DNA of 64,000 nucleotides. Source: Campylobacter cuniculorum DSM 23162 = LMG 24588 (GTDB lineage: Bacteria; Campylobacterota; Campylobacteria; Campylobacterales; Campylobacteraceae). The notes beneath the pieces are model-generated. The model was not told where the DNA came from and made no database searches. It saw nothing but the letters and a program-made list of their open reading frames with translations. The translations under genes were made by a program, and so were the position numbers. Within the stretch, counting starts at the first letter, position 1. Every line of letters begins with the position of its first letter. Shown here one piece after another: positions 17,822 to 26,498 of the stretch. The stretch spans positions 806,001 through 870,000 of the forward strand of contig NZ_CP020867.1 in NCBI RefSeq assembly GCF_002104335.1, given 5' to 3'.

Positions 17822-20368
17822 TTAATTAGCCAATTTAAAATTATCAATTTGGTCAAAATTTAAATATTTGTAAATATTAGCCTTTTTCTTATCATTCAGT
17901 TTGTCGCTTACGATTTGCAAATATTCTTCTTTACTTGGAATTTTTCCAAGCAAGGCACAAACTGCTGCAAGTTCCGCACTACCCAAATAAACTTTTGCAC
18001 CCATACCCATACGATTATCAAAATTTCTTGTCGAGGTTGAGAAAACTACGGCTCCATCATTGACTCTTGCTTGATTTCCCATACATAAAGAACAACCCGG
18101 CACCTCAATTCTAGCTCCAGCAGCACCAAAAATACTATAATAACCCTCTTTAGTAAGTTCAGCTTTGTCCATTTTTGTCGGCGGTGCAATCCAAAGTCTT
18201 GTTTTTAATATACCTTTATCTTTTAAAATTTCACCCAAAGCCCTATAATGTCCGATATTTGTCATACAAGAACCAACGAAAACTTCATCGATATTTTTTG
18301 GTCTTTTATCATCTTCTAAAATTTCACTCAAAGTTGCCACATCGTCAGGGTCATTTGGACAAGCTAAAATCGGCTCTTTAATATCATTGAGATTAATATC
18401 AATAATATAGGCATAATTTGCATCTTTATCAGCCCTTAAAAGAGTAGGATTCTCAAGCCATTGACGCATTTTATCGGCTCTTCTTGCAAGAGTTGCTTTA
18501 TCTTCATATCCTGCATCAATCATGGCTTCAATCAAAGAAATATTAGAATGTATATATTCACTCACACTTTCAATGCTCAAATCCACACTACAAGCTGCTG
18601 CACTTCTTTCAGCACTTGCATCACTAAGTTCAAAGGCTTGTTCGACTTTTAAATTCGGTAAGCCTTCTATTTCTAAAATTTTACCTGCAAAAATATTTTT
18701 CTTATTTTTCTTTTCAACCGTGAGTTGTCCTTGTTTGATAGCATAATAAGGAATAGCATTAACAAGGTCTCTTAAGGTGATTCCGGGTTGTAATTCTCCA
18801 CTAAAACGTACCAAAACACTTTCTGGGACATTTAAAGGCATAGAACCAGTTACAGCTGCAAAAGCGACCAAACCACTTCCTGCTGGAAAAGAAATACCAA
18901 TAGGAAATCTCGTGTGAGAATCCCCGCCCGTTCCAACTGTATCAGGCAATACAAAGCGATTGAGCCAAGAATGAATCACTCCATCTCCGGGTTTTAAACT
19001 CACTCCTCCGCGACTTGTCATAAAACTTGGTAAAGTGTTATGTAAATTTGAATCGCTAACCTTTGGATAGGCCGCAGTATGACAAAAACTTTGCATAACA
19101 AAATCAGCATTAAATCCTAAACTTGCAAGTTCTTTAATCTCATCCCTTGTCATAGGTCCTGTAGTGTCTTGAGAACCTACGGTTAGAGTTCTAGGCTCTA
19201 TATACATACCCGGCCGCACTCCTTGAACTCCGCAAGCACGTCCGAGCATTTTTTGAGCAAGGGTATAACCTCCTTGACTTTCTTTTGGTTGTTCAGGTTT
19301 TATAAAAATATCTTCTTCTTCAAGCCCTAAAAATTCTCTTGCTTTAGCACAAAGCCCACGTCCTATGATAAGAGGAATTCTTCCGCCGGCTCTGACCTCA
19401 TCAAAAATGGTATTTGGAGTGAGTTTAAATTCAGCAATACTTTGTCCATTTTTGACAATTTTTCCTGCATAGGGATGAATTTCAAACTCATCTCCCATTT
19501 CAAGCCCTGTTACATCGCAAACAATCGGTAAGGCTCCACTATCTTGTGCGGTATTAAAAAAGATAGGAGCTATGGTTGAGCCTATAACAATACCTCCGCT
19601 GTGTTTATTTGGAATTCCTTTAATTTCTTTACCCAAATGCCATTGTATGGAATTTATTGCCGATTTTCTGCTCGAACCTGTACCTACAACATCGCCGACA
19701 TAAGCCACTTCTAAGCCACTTTTTTTAAGTTCTTTAATTTTTTCTAAAGAACCTGCCTGACGCACCTTAAGCATAGCATTAGCATGTAAAGGAATATCGC
19801 TTCTTGTGAAGGCATCTCCTGCGGGACTTAAATCGTCAGTATTTGTTTCACCTGCGACTTTAAAAACAACGCATTTAATCACTTCAGGTAATTTTTCTTT
19901 CTTTAAAAACCATTCAGCTTTAGCCCAGCTTTCAAGGATGGATTGAGCATAGGCATTGTTTTTGCTAAGTTCAGCTATGGTATGGAAATCATCATGAACA
20001 AAAATAATATTTTTAAGCACTTCTGCGACATCTTTGGCAATATCTTCTTGCTTTAAAGCCTCGATTAAAACCTTAACATTATACCCACCTAACATCGTTT
20101 CAAGCATAGATAAAGCTCTTTTTTTATCGATACTTGGAGCTTTGATTTTATCCTTTAAAATTGCATCTAAAAATTCGCATTTAATCAAAGCTGCATCATC
20201 GACTCCCGGATTGACTCTTTCTTGTAAGAGTTTTGCTAATTCTTCATCATTATTTGTTTTAAGCAATTCGCAAAGTTCTTTAGTTTGAGTTGCATTTAAA
20301 GGTAGAGGGGGGACACCTAAAGCTTTTCTTTCTGCGACCAGTTTATTGTATTCTTGTATGAAAGACAT
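17822..20368 (-). CDS. acnB: aconitate hydratase B
   Basis: Citrate/isocitrate isomerase of the TCA cycle, a [4Fe-4S] enzyme. At 848 aa it has the full AcnB length, with the HEAT-like N-terminal domain, the swivel domain (about 160-370), then the catalytic core. Cluster cysteines lie in [10 protein letters not shown] and CSLCMGNQA near the C-terminus, and earlier in SFCHTAAYP. The ATG at 20368 is preferred over an in-frame GTG at 20374 that overlaps the AAAGGAG ribosome site. Confidence 0.97.
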   Translation of the reverse strand: MSFIQEYNKLVAERKALGVPPLPLNATQTKELCELLKTNNDEELAKLLQERVNPGVDDAALIKCEFLDAILKDKIKAPSIDKKRALSMLETMLGGYNVKVLIEALKQEDIAKDVAEVLKNIIFVHDDFHTIAELSKNNAYAQSILESWAKAEWFLKKEKLPEVIKCVVFKVAGETNTDDLSPAGDAFTRSDIPLHANAMLKVRQAGSLEKIKELKKSGLEVAYVGDVVGTGSSRKSAINSIQWHLGKEIKGIPNKHSGGIVIGSTIAPIFFNTAQDSGALPIVCDVTGLEMGDEFEIHPYAGKIVKNGQSIAEFKLTPNTIFDEVRAGGRIPLIIGRGLCAKAREFLGLEEEDIFIKPEQPKESQGGYTLAQKMLGRACGVQGVRPGMYIEPRTLTVGSQDTTGPMTRDEIKELASLGFNADFVMQSFCHTAAYPKVSDSNLHNTLPSFMTSRGGVSLKPGDGVIHSWLNRFVLPDTVGTGGDSHTRFPIGISFPAGSGLVAFAAVTGSMPLNVPESVLVRFSGELQPGITLRDLVNAIPYYAIKQGQLTVEKKNKKNIFAGKILEIEGLPNLKVEQAFELSDASAERSAAACSVDLSIESVSEYIHSNISLIEAMIDAGYEDKATLARRADKMRQWLENPTLLRADKDANYAYIIDINLNDIKEPILACPNDPDDVATLSEILEDDKRPKNIDEVFVGSCMTNIGHYRALGEILKDKGILKTRLWIAPPTKMDKAELTKEGYYSIFGAAGARIEVPGCSLCMGNQARVNDGAVVFSTSTRNFDNRMGMGAKVYLGSAELAAVCALLGKIPSKEEYLQIVSDKLNDKKKANIYKYLNFDQIDNFKLAN

Positions 20369-20392
20369 TTTCACTCCTTTAAAATTTTTTTT

Positions 20393-20406
20393 GTTATAAT
20401 TATAAC
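20393..20406. promoter_or_regulatory. palindromic overlapping -10 boxes between acnB and ogt
   Basis: GTTATAATTATAAC is a perfect 14-bp palindrome that reads TATAAT on both strands (plus 20395-20400, minus 20399-20404). It sits 25 bp upstream of acnB and 17 bp upstream of ogt, so it could serve as a face-to-face bidirectional promoter. Confidence 0.55.
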
Positions 20407-20423
20407 GACTAAAAGGATAAAAA

Positions 20424-20885
20424 ATGTTTAAACTTTATTATAAATCTCCTATATGTTACTTATCTTTACACAGCGATGGAAATTTTTTAATAAAACTTGA
20501 TTTTTGTCAAGAAAAAAGAGAAGAAAAAAGTTGTGAGCTTCTTGAGTATGCGAAAAATGAACTTGAGCTTTATTTTTCTAAGAAATTAAATGTTTTCAAA
20601 ACCCCTTTAAAGATTCAAGGGAGTGATTTTGAACAAAAAGTATATAAAGCTTTAATTGAAATTCCTTATGGAAAACTTCAAACTTATAAACAAATTGCTG
20701 AAAAAATAGGACATAAAAATGCTTTTCGTGCTGTTGGGAACGCAAATTCTAAAAATGAACTTCCTATTTTTATCCCTTGTCATAGAGTTATAGCTTGTAA
20801 GGGACTTGGGGGATATAGTGGGGGTTTGGGGATTAAGAAATTTTTACTTCAGCTTGAGGGGGTTGATTTAGCTCAATTTGCCTAA
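20424..20885 (+). CDS. ogt: methylated-DNA--protein-cysteine methyltransferase
   Basis: Suicide repair protein removing O6-alkyl groups from guanine. At 153 aa it has normal length. The acceptor Cys is in [11 protein letters not shown] (about residue 113), preceded by [13 protein letters not shown] and AVGNANSKN of the DNA-binding domain. The N-terminal domain is short, as usual. The following sequence is a relic field, so ogt marks the end of a conserved synteny block. Confidence 0.94.
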   Translation: MFKLYYKSPICYLSLHSDGNFLIKLDFCQEKREEKSCELLEYAKNELELYFSKKLNVFKTPLKIQGSDFEQKVYKALIEIPYGKLQTYKQIAEKIGHKNAFRAVGNANSKNELPIFIPCHRVIACKGLGGYSGGLGIKKFLLQLEGVDLAQFA

Positions 20886-20886
20886 A

Positions 20887-21095
20887 TGAATTCTTTTTTG
20901 ATTAAAATCTTTTGTTTTGTAATATTCTTTGACTAAAGGATTTTTAAATTCCATTCTTTCCTTAAAGTTTCTATCAGAATAAAAAGATATAATCTAAGAA
21001 ATGTCTGGAGAAACACCCGCTAGATGTGTGGCGGTGACTTCAGGCATTTTATCGACGACAGCTCTAAATCTAACATTTTTATTATTTTCCCATTG
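20887..21095 (-). pseudogene. relic module A of a small variable protein
   Basis: Reading the minus strand, the frame gives QWENN..VRFRAV, a unique core, one in-frame stop, then FYSDRNFKERMEF and NPLVKEYY. This is the same order as modules B, C and D in this cluster. There is no start codon or ribosome site. It lies directly downstream of module B and shares its linker. Broken by a stop codon, it is not a working gene as it stands. Confidence 0.75.
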
Positions 21096-21130
21096 TTTTA
21101 TAAATTATTCCTTTCAAATTTATATTTGTT

Positions 21131-21420
21131 TTAATTTTTTGTTTGATGTGTTTGATTATTTTCTTGTATAGAATTTATATCTTTTGTTTTGTAATATTCT
21201 TTAACTAAAGGATTTTTAAATTCCATTCTTTCCTTAAAGTTTCTATCAGAATAAAATGTTACAATAATATCATCAAAGGGGGATAGTGGCGTTTTCGGGA
21301 GACCCTCCCCTTTGATTTTATCAGTTGCTACTCTAATCTAATACTCTTATCATTTTCCCATTCAAATAGTTTTGCTGATTTGTTTCCTTCAATATCAATA
21401 AAAGGTTCATTTGGTTGCAT
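21131..21420 (-). pseudogene. frameshifted module B of a small variable protein
   Basis: From ATG 21420 on the minus strand: MQPNEPF..KLFEWEND KSIR, then a one-base deletion. In the next frame it continues RVATDKIKGEG, a core LPKTPLSPFDD, IIVTFYSDRNFKERMEF, NPLVKEYY and a Q/N-rich tail to TAA at 21131. With one base restored it would encode about 96 aa. The single lesion suggests recent inactivation or a switchable state. I do not know the function; the C-terminal half is almost identical to module C. Confidence 0.75.
21272..21316. repeat. 10-bp inverted repeat around the variable core of module B
   Basis: ATCAAAGGGG (21272-21281) and CCCCTTTGAT (21307-21316) are perfect inverted repeats with a 25-nt centre. 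That centre is exactly where modules A to D differ from each other. Confidence 0.8.
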
Positions 21421-21746
21421 AATGATTAATGATATAAAACATTCATTTACAAATTTAATGCTAGGACTTTTATATAATAATTTCTTTTTTGTAATTTAAG
21501 TTTTTTAATCATTAATAAAATTATCTTATTAATATTTTTTACTCTTAATGATTATTTTGTAAAAAGCGTTTTTATTTCAATGATAATATTTTTTTAACAA
21601 GCTCTAGTATAACTCTTTAAGAAAGATTTTGTTATAGGCTTTGTTTTGTTTTTATAAGCTTTTTAAAATATAGAAATTTGTGTTTTTTTAAAATCATCTA
21701 AATAGAATTTCTTACTCATATAACCCTTAAATATAAAATTTCAAAA
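21421..21746. other. spacer of the inverted duplication, no gene seen
   Basis: About 325 bp of AT-rich sequence with scattered stops in all frames. No start plus ribosome site and no recognisable protein remnant. It separates module B from the glycosyltransferase-tail relic. Confidence 0.5.
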
Positions 21747-21950
21747 ATGTTCTATCATCTCTTAAACTTTTATCATCTAAGATTTAGAGCGTATAAATTA
21801 GAATTAATCTTAAAAAATTATAAAAATGACAAAAACATACTCAAAGCAAAGAAGCATTTAAGCTATAGATTAGAAATGGCTTTGGTTAAAGCACACAAAG
21901 CTTAGTATAAAGGTGGATATATTAAATTTTTAAGGAATTTAGAGTCATAA
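21747..21950 (+). pseudogene. 3' relic of a glycosyltransferase-like gene
   Basis: In one frame: ATG 21747, then HLSYRLEMALVKAHKA, an in-frame TAG (21903-21905), and YKGGYIKFLRNLES to TAA 21948-21950. This matches the C-terminal tail of the large gene at 35999-38065 (FTYKLGLALMKAHKKWYGGGY). The relic is the tail module only; the catalytic part is gone. It shows that a paralogue once lay here. Confidence 0.75.
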
Positions 21951-22045
21951 AAAAGATTTTAATCATAGTTTATAAATTGAAAAATAAAAATCATATTTTA
22001 AATATCTTAGCTCATTTTTATGAAAAAAATGAGGAATTTTGATAA

Positions 22046-22375
22046 TTTAAAATACATTTAGAGCAAGAAAGCGAGGGACAAATCACAATAGAGGAATTAT
22101 TGAATTTAGGAAATTCTATAAGAGCCTATTTGAAAATATTTAAAGAACCTTTCATGGATGAAAAAGGTGGAAAAGTATTTGAATGGGAAAATAATAATAG
22201 AGTGCGTTTTAGAGCTGTAACAGATAAAATCAAAGGGGAGGGCGACAACTTCCACTCAACCCCCTCTGATGAGTTAATTATAACATTTTACTCTGATAGA
22301 AATCTTAAGGAAAGAATGGAATTTAAAAATCCTTTAGTCAAAGAATATTACAAAATTACAAAACAAAAGATGTAA
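22046..22375 (+). pseudogene. module C of a small variable protein, probably truncated
   Basis: The frame is open from 22046 (after TAA) to TAA 22373-22375: LEQESEGQITIEELLNLGNS, then KVFEWENNNRVRFRAVTDK, core GEGDNFHSTPSDEL, and IITFYSDRNLKERMEF, NPLVKEYY. It is intact from end to end but has no ATG before the internal methionine near 22153; TTG 22100 is the only upstream candidate, without a clear ribosome site. It is either an N-terminally truncated fragment or a short TTG-started gene. Function unknown. Confidence 0.65.
22229..22270. repeat. imperfect inverted repeat around the variable core of module C
   Basis: ATCAAAGGGG near 22229-22238 and CCCCTCTGAT near 22261-22270 pair at 9 of 10 positions around the core, as in modules B and D. 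Confidence 0.7.
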
Positions 22376-22452
22376 ATTCTATACAAGAAAATAATCAAAC
22401 ACATCAAACAAAAAATTCAAACAAATATAAATTTAAAAGGAATAATTTATAA

Positions 22453-22684
22453 AACAATGGGAAAATAACGAAAATATTAATTTTAGAGTTATTACAGACA
22501 GAATGAAGTATTCACAAAAAACGATAGAAAATATCAAAGGGGAGGGAGTCAACTTCCACTTTCCCCCTCTGATGAGTTAATTATAACATTTTACTCTGAT
22601 AGAAATCTTAAAGAAAAAATGGAATTTAAAAATCCTTTAGTTAAAGAATATTATAAAACAAAAAAAGATTATATTAATTTTTGA
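22453..22684 (+). pseudogene. module D of a small variable protein, frameshifted
   Basis: Starts mid-domain (QWENNENINFRVITDRMK), has an extra short insert, then the core GEGVNFHFPP. The frame is broken after the CCCCC run, and in the next frame ITFYSDRNLKEKMEF, NPLVKEYY and a stop near 22684 follow. It is preceded by the same linker as between B and A. ATCAAAGGGG (22533-22542) and CCCCTCTGAT (22564-22573) flank the core. Confidence 0.7.
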
Positions 22685-22828
22685 TTGTAGAGTTTTAAAA
22701 AGAGATGTTGTAGAATTTAGGAAAAATTTTAATAATTTGATTATTAAAATTTCTTTATCTCTTTCTTATAATTCTTTTAGCAAACTCGCAGTAAAATACC
22801 GCATTTATTATCTTTAACAAGATTTTCT

Positions 22829-24211
22829 ATGAATTCTTATAATGTTTTAGCTTGGCTTAATTTTTTTGTTGCTGATGTTCGCGATGGTTTAGGACCTTAT
22901 CTTGGAGTGTTTTTGAAAGGACATGGATTTTTAGAAGGGCAAATCGGTTTTATCGGCACAATTACTTCACTTAGCACGCTCATTTTAGGAATACCATTTG
23001 GAATTTTAGTCGATAAAACGCACTATAAACGCACACTTATTACTTTCTGTATTCTTATGATTATGTTTAGCACACTTGCAAATTATTTTTATCCAACCTT
23101 TATTTTCACGCTCCTTGCACAATTTAGCATTTCTTTGTGTGCAGTGTTTCTTGCTCCTGCATTTGCGGCATTGACACTTGGAATTGTAGGACAAAAAGCT
23201 TATGCACAGCAAACAAGTCGCAATGAAGCCTACAAACACGCTGGGACAGCCTTTAGTGCAGCTTTGAGCTTTGTATGTGCTTTATATTTTGGAATCGCTT
23301 CAATTTTTGCTATCACTACATTTATGGGAATTTTTTCTTTACTTTGTCTTATATTCTTACGCAATGCTTTTATCAATCACGAAGTAGCAAGAGGTGCAGA
23401 AGTAAGCCTTGAAAAACCTAAAAATCCGCTCAATGAATCAAAATTAGAAGAAACTCTAATGCAACCACAGAAAACATTTAAATTTAAACAGAATTCTAAT
23501 GAGCAAAAGGCTTCTTTTAAGCTGTTTAAAGCAATTTTCGATAAACAACTTCTTGTGTTAAGTGTTGTGCTTTTTTGTTTTCACCTTAGCAATGCTGCAA
23601 TGCTTCCACTTTTAAGTCAAAGAGCACACACCTTAGGTGTAGATTCTAGTGGAGCATATGCGGCAGCAACAATTATAATTGCACAAGGCACAATGATTTT
23701 TGTTGCTTTATTTTGCGGAAAATTCTTAGACATTTCTCAAACACAAAATGCATACAAACAAAATAATATATTAAATTCGTTTAACACATTGATTATATAT
23801 ATAAAAACGAGAGTCTCTAAAACGCAAATCATATTAATTCTTATGGGAATTTCTCTTTTTGAACTTTTGATTCGCGGACTGATTGCTGCGTATTTTGAAA
23901 ATATCAGCGGTATGATTATTGTGCAAATTTTAGATGGTGTTGGTGCAGGGATTACGGGTGTGATTGTGCCGATTTTGGTAGCATTTATCCTAAGAGGGAG
24001 TGGGCATATCAATGCCGGACTTGCTTTTGTAATGACCTGTGGAGGCGTTGGCGGGGCATTGAGCGGAAGTTTAGGGGGCTTCATAGCACAATACTATGGA
24101 TATTTTATGGCATATATGGCTCTTGCTTTAGTCGCTGGAATAGGGCTTGTTATATGGTGTTTGTTTGCAAATATATTTAAAAATAATGATAAAAGGATAC
24201 AAGAATTTTAA
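22829..24211 (+). CDS. major facilitator superfamily transporter
   Basis: 460 aa with about twelve membrane helices and a long charged central cytoplasmic loop (about residues 185-235). LDGVGAGITGVIVPILVAF in the C-terminal half and GIPFGILVDKTHYKRT between helices 2 and 3 are MFS features (the latter resembles the loop 2-3 motif). The substrate is unknown. By eye it is less AT-rich than its neighbours, and it lies between a relic field and purF, where I expect no such gene from C. jejuni. This suggests acquisition by transfer. Upstream sequence gives no strong promoter. Confidence 0.85.
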   Translation: MNSYNVLAWLNFFVADVRDGLGPYLGVFLKGHGFLEGQIGFIGTITSLSTLILGIPFGILVDKTHYKRTLITFCILMIMFSTLANYFYPTFIFTLLAQFSISLCAVFLAPAFAALTLGIVGQKAYAQQTSRNEAYKHAGTAFSAALSFVCALYFGIASIFAITTFMGIFSLLCLIFLRNAFINHEVARGAEVSLEKPKNPLNESKLEETLMQPQKTFKFKQNSNEQKASFKLFKAIFDKQLLVLSVVLFCFHLSNAAMLPLLSQRAHTLGVDSSGAYAAATIIIAQGTMIFVALFCGKFLDISQTQNAYKQNNILNSFNTLIIYIKTRVSKTQIILILMGISLFELLIRGLIAAYFENISGMIIVQILDGVGAGITGVIVPILVAFILRGSGHINAGLAFVMTCGGVGGALSGSLGGFIAQYYGYFMAYMALALVAGIGLVIWCLFANIFKNNDKRIQEF

Positions 24212-24233
24212 AATTAGGATTTTGAAAAATTCC

Positions 24234-25574
24234 TTATTTTGTGATGAAATAATCCCCATTAAAACTCACAAGGGAATAGGCTCTTTCATCTCCTATGCTA
24301 TCCACAAGTTCATCTATGCTTAAAAAACTCAAACTATCTGCTTTAATGTATTTGCGTACTTCTTCAATATTTTTATGGGCACTGATAAGCTCTTCAAAAG
24401 TTGGCGTATCTATACCATAAACATCGGGGAATTTGATTTCAGGACAGGCGATTGCAAGATGAATTTTACTTGCTCCTGCACTGCGAAGCAAGGAAATGAT
24501 TTTTTTAGAGGTTGTTCCACGCACTATGCTATCATCAATCACTACAATTTCTTTGCCCTTCAAAACTTTTCCCATAGGATTTAATTTGAGTTTAACCTTT
24601 AAATTTCTGAGTTCTTGAGTGGGCTCTATGAAGGTTCTACCCACATAATGATTCCTTACAATTGCCATTTCAAGTGGAATTTTAAGATAATGTGCAAAAC
24701 CTATAGCAGCACTCACTCCACTATCTGGAACAGGCACGACAAAATCGGCTTTATAGATGAATTTTTTAGCTAAATTTTCACCCATTTTCTTACGCACTTC
24801 ATAAACGCTTTTTCCTTCAACAACGCTATCAGGACGTGCAAAATACACATATTCAAACGCACAAATTCTAGGCTCACTTTTGAAAAGCTCTATGCTTTCA
24901 AATTGTTCTTGTCCGAGTGTGAAAATCAGCATTTCTCCCGGAAGTATATCACGTATAAATTCAGCTTCTATTAAGTCAAATGCACAGGTTTCACTCGCTA
25001 TAATATAGCCTCCGTCTTTCAATCTGCCCAAAGAAAGGGGACGCACACCATAAGGGTCTCTCGCAACATAAAGCTTTTCTTTATCCGCCAAAACAAAACA
25101 ATACGCACCAACGCAATCTCTAAGGCTTTCTATAAATCTTTCTTTTAAATTTTGTTTTTTGCTCCTTGCAATTAAATGCACGACATTTTCGGTGTCCATA
25201 TTTGTTCTAAAAATCGCACCATCTTGAATGAGTCTTGTTCTTACTTCATCTTTATTGACTAAATTTCCATTATGAGCTAAGGCTATATCGCCTAAAATAC
25301 AAGTTGCAGCTATGGGTTGAGTGTCATTAAGACTTGAATTTCCTGCTGTAGAATAACGATTGTGCCCGATTGCAAGCTCACCTTCTAAACTTTTGAGCTT
25401 TTCTTCATTAAATACTTGACTGACTTCGCCTTTAGCCTTAATGGTTTTTATGTTTTTGCCATTGCTGACACTGATTCCACTTGCTTCTTGCCCACGATGT
25501 TGCATAGCAAATAAAGCATAATACGCATAAGTGCTTGCATTTTTTGAATTAATCACTCCAACCACAGCACACAT
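24234..25574 (-). CDS. purF: amidophosphoribosyltransferase
   Basis: First committed step of purine synthesis (PRPP plus glutamine to phosphoribosylamine). It is 446 aa. The nucleophilic Cys2 follows the start Met (MCAVVGV), so no long propeptide is present. HNRYSTAGNSS and AHNGNLVN belong to the glutaminase domain. The PRPP site is VVIDDSIVRGTTSKK (about residue 340). It directly abuts dapB, so they are probably co-transcribed, as in C. jejuni. Confidence 0.96.
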   Translation of the reverse strand: MCAVVGVINSKNASTYAYYALFAMQHRGQEASGISVSNGKNIKTIKAKGEVSQVFNEEKLKSLEGELAIGHNRYSTAGNSSLNDTQPIAATCILGDIALAHNGNLVNKDEVRTRLIQDGAIFRTNMDTENVVHLIARSKKQNLKERFIESLRDCVGAYCFVLADKEKLYVARDPYGVRPLSLGRLKDGGYIIASETCAFDLIEAEFIRDILPGEMLIFTLGQEQFESIELFKSEPRICAFEYVYFARPDSVVEGKSVYEVRKKMGENLAKKFIYKADFVVPVPDSGVSAAIGFAHYLKIPLEMAIVRNHYVGRTFIEPTQELRNLKVKLKLNPMGKVLKGKEIVVIDDSIVRGTTSKKIISLLRSAGASKIHLAIACPEIKFPDVYGIDTPTFEELISAHKNIEEVRKYIKADSLSFLSIDELVDSIGDERAYSLVSFNGDYFITK

Positions 25575-26300
25575 TTAAATTCCTAAAAAATCATTAATTG
25601 AATACAAATTTGGCTCTTTAGAAACAAGCCATTTAGCGATTTTAATCGCACCTTTAGCAAAAGTAGCCCTTGAAGTTGCATTATGAGTGAGTTCTAAGTA
25701 TTCTCCATCTTCATAAAAGCCTATAGTGTGGCGTCCTACTATATCTCCACCCCTTAAACTCATCACAGCAATTGTGTCTTTATTGCGTTCTCCTATGATT
25801 CCATCGCGTCCGCTTATACGCACTTTTTCTAAGTCCAAAAATCGAGCTTTTGCAACATTTTGTGCCAGACTCATTGCCGTGCCACTTGGAGAATCCTTTT
25901 TATGACGATGATGCATTTCTAAAATTTCTATATCGAAATTTTCAAGCAAGGTGCTTGCTTTGTTTGCAAGATAGTTTAAAACCGCTACTCCTAAAGACAT
26001 GTTGGTTGCATAAAATACGGGCATCACTTCAGCTGCACTTTGTAAAAGTTGAAAGGTTTTTTCATCAAGTCCTGTTGTGCCTATGACTAAGGGTTTGGGA
26101 TTTGTTCTTGCAAAATTTAAGAGTTCTTTTGTGCCGATGGGAGAGGAAAAATCAATCACCACTTCACAATTTTCAAAAAACTCACTTATATTGTCATTTT
26201 GGTCGAATAAAGCAGAGGCTTTTGCATTTTCCTCTTCTAAACAAAATTGAATTTGTTTTCCCATACGCCCTTTTGCACCATAAATTCCTATTTGTAGCAT
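25575..26300 (-). CDS. dapB: 4-hydroxy-tetrahydrodipicolinate reductase
   Basis: NAD(P)H enzyme in lysine and diaminopimelate synthesis. It is 241 aa from ATG 26300. [14 protein letters not shown] is the dinucleotide motif at the N-terminus, VIDFSSP and GTTGLDEK follow, and [15 protein letters not shown] (about residue 130) is the catalytic His/Lys signature. The open frame extends 22 codons upstream, but the Rossmann motif and an AAGGA site support 26300. A TATAAT on the minus strand at 26320-26325 is a plausible -10. Confidence 0.95.
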   Translation of the reverse strand: MLQIGIYGAKGRMGKQIQFCLEEENAKASALFDQNDNISEFFENCEVVIDFSSPIGTKELLNFARTNPKPLVIGTTGLDEKTFQLLQSAAEVMPVFYATNMSLGVAVLNYLANKASTLLENFDIEILEMHHRHKKDSPSGTAMSLAQNVAKARFLDLEKVRISGRDGIIGERNKDTIAVMSLRGGDIVGRHTIGFYEDGEYLELTHNATSRATFAKGAIKIAKWLVSKEPNLYSINDFLGI

Positions 26301-26319
26301 TGTCTTCCTTAAGCTTTGT

Positions 26320-26325
26320 ATTATA
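26320..26325 (-). promoter_or_regulatory. putative -10 box of dapB-purF
   Basis: TATAAT on the minus strand, 20 bases upstream of the dapB ATG, with AAGGA between. Transcription from it would rule out the longer dapB reading frame. Confidence 0.4.
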
Positions 26326-26498
26326 TAAATTGTAGCATTTGCTTGATTAAACTTAGATAAGCTCAAAAAATAAATTTATTTTTTTGAGCGAAATTAAATC
26401 TTTTTGTTTTAATATTATTGAGCTTCGCTCTAAAAATAATTTAAATTTTATATTTAAAATTCATACTTTTAACTCAAAATATATAGAAATATTACAAA

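Noticed and set aside
20886-22828. CRISPR array or insertion sequence
   Set aside because: The repeats are protein-coding modules of 200-300 bp with no regular spacers. No transposase frame or terminal inverted repeats were found.
23737-24084. 115-codon minus-strand frame inside the MFS gene
   Set aside because: It is antisense to membrane helices (Pro/Ile-rich) and has no ribosome site.
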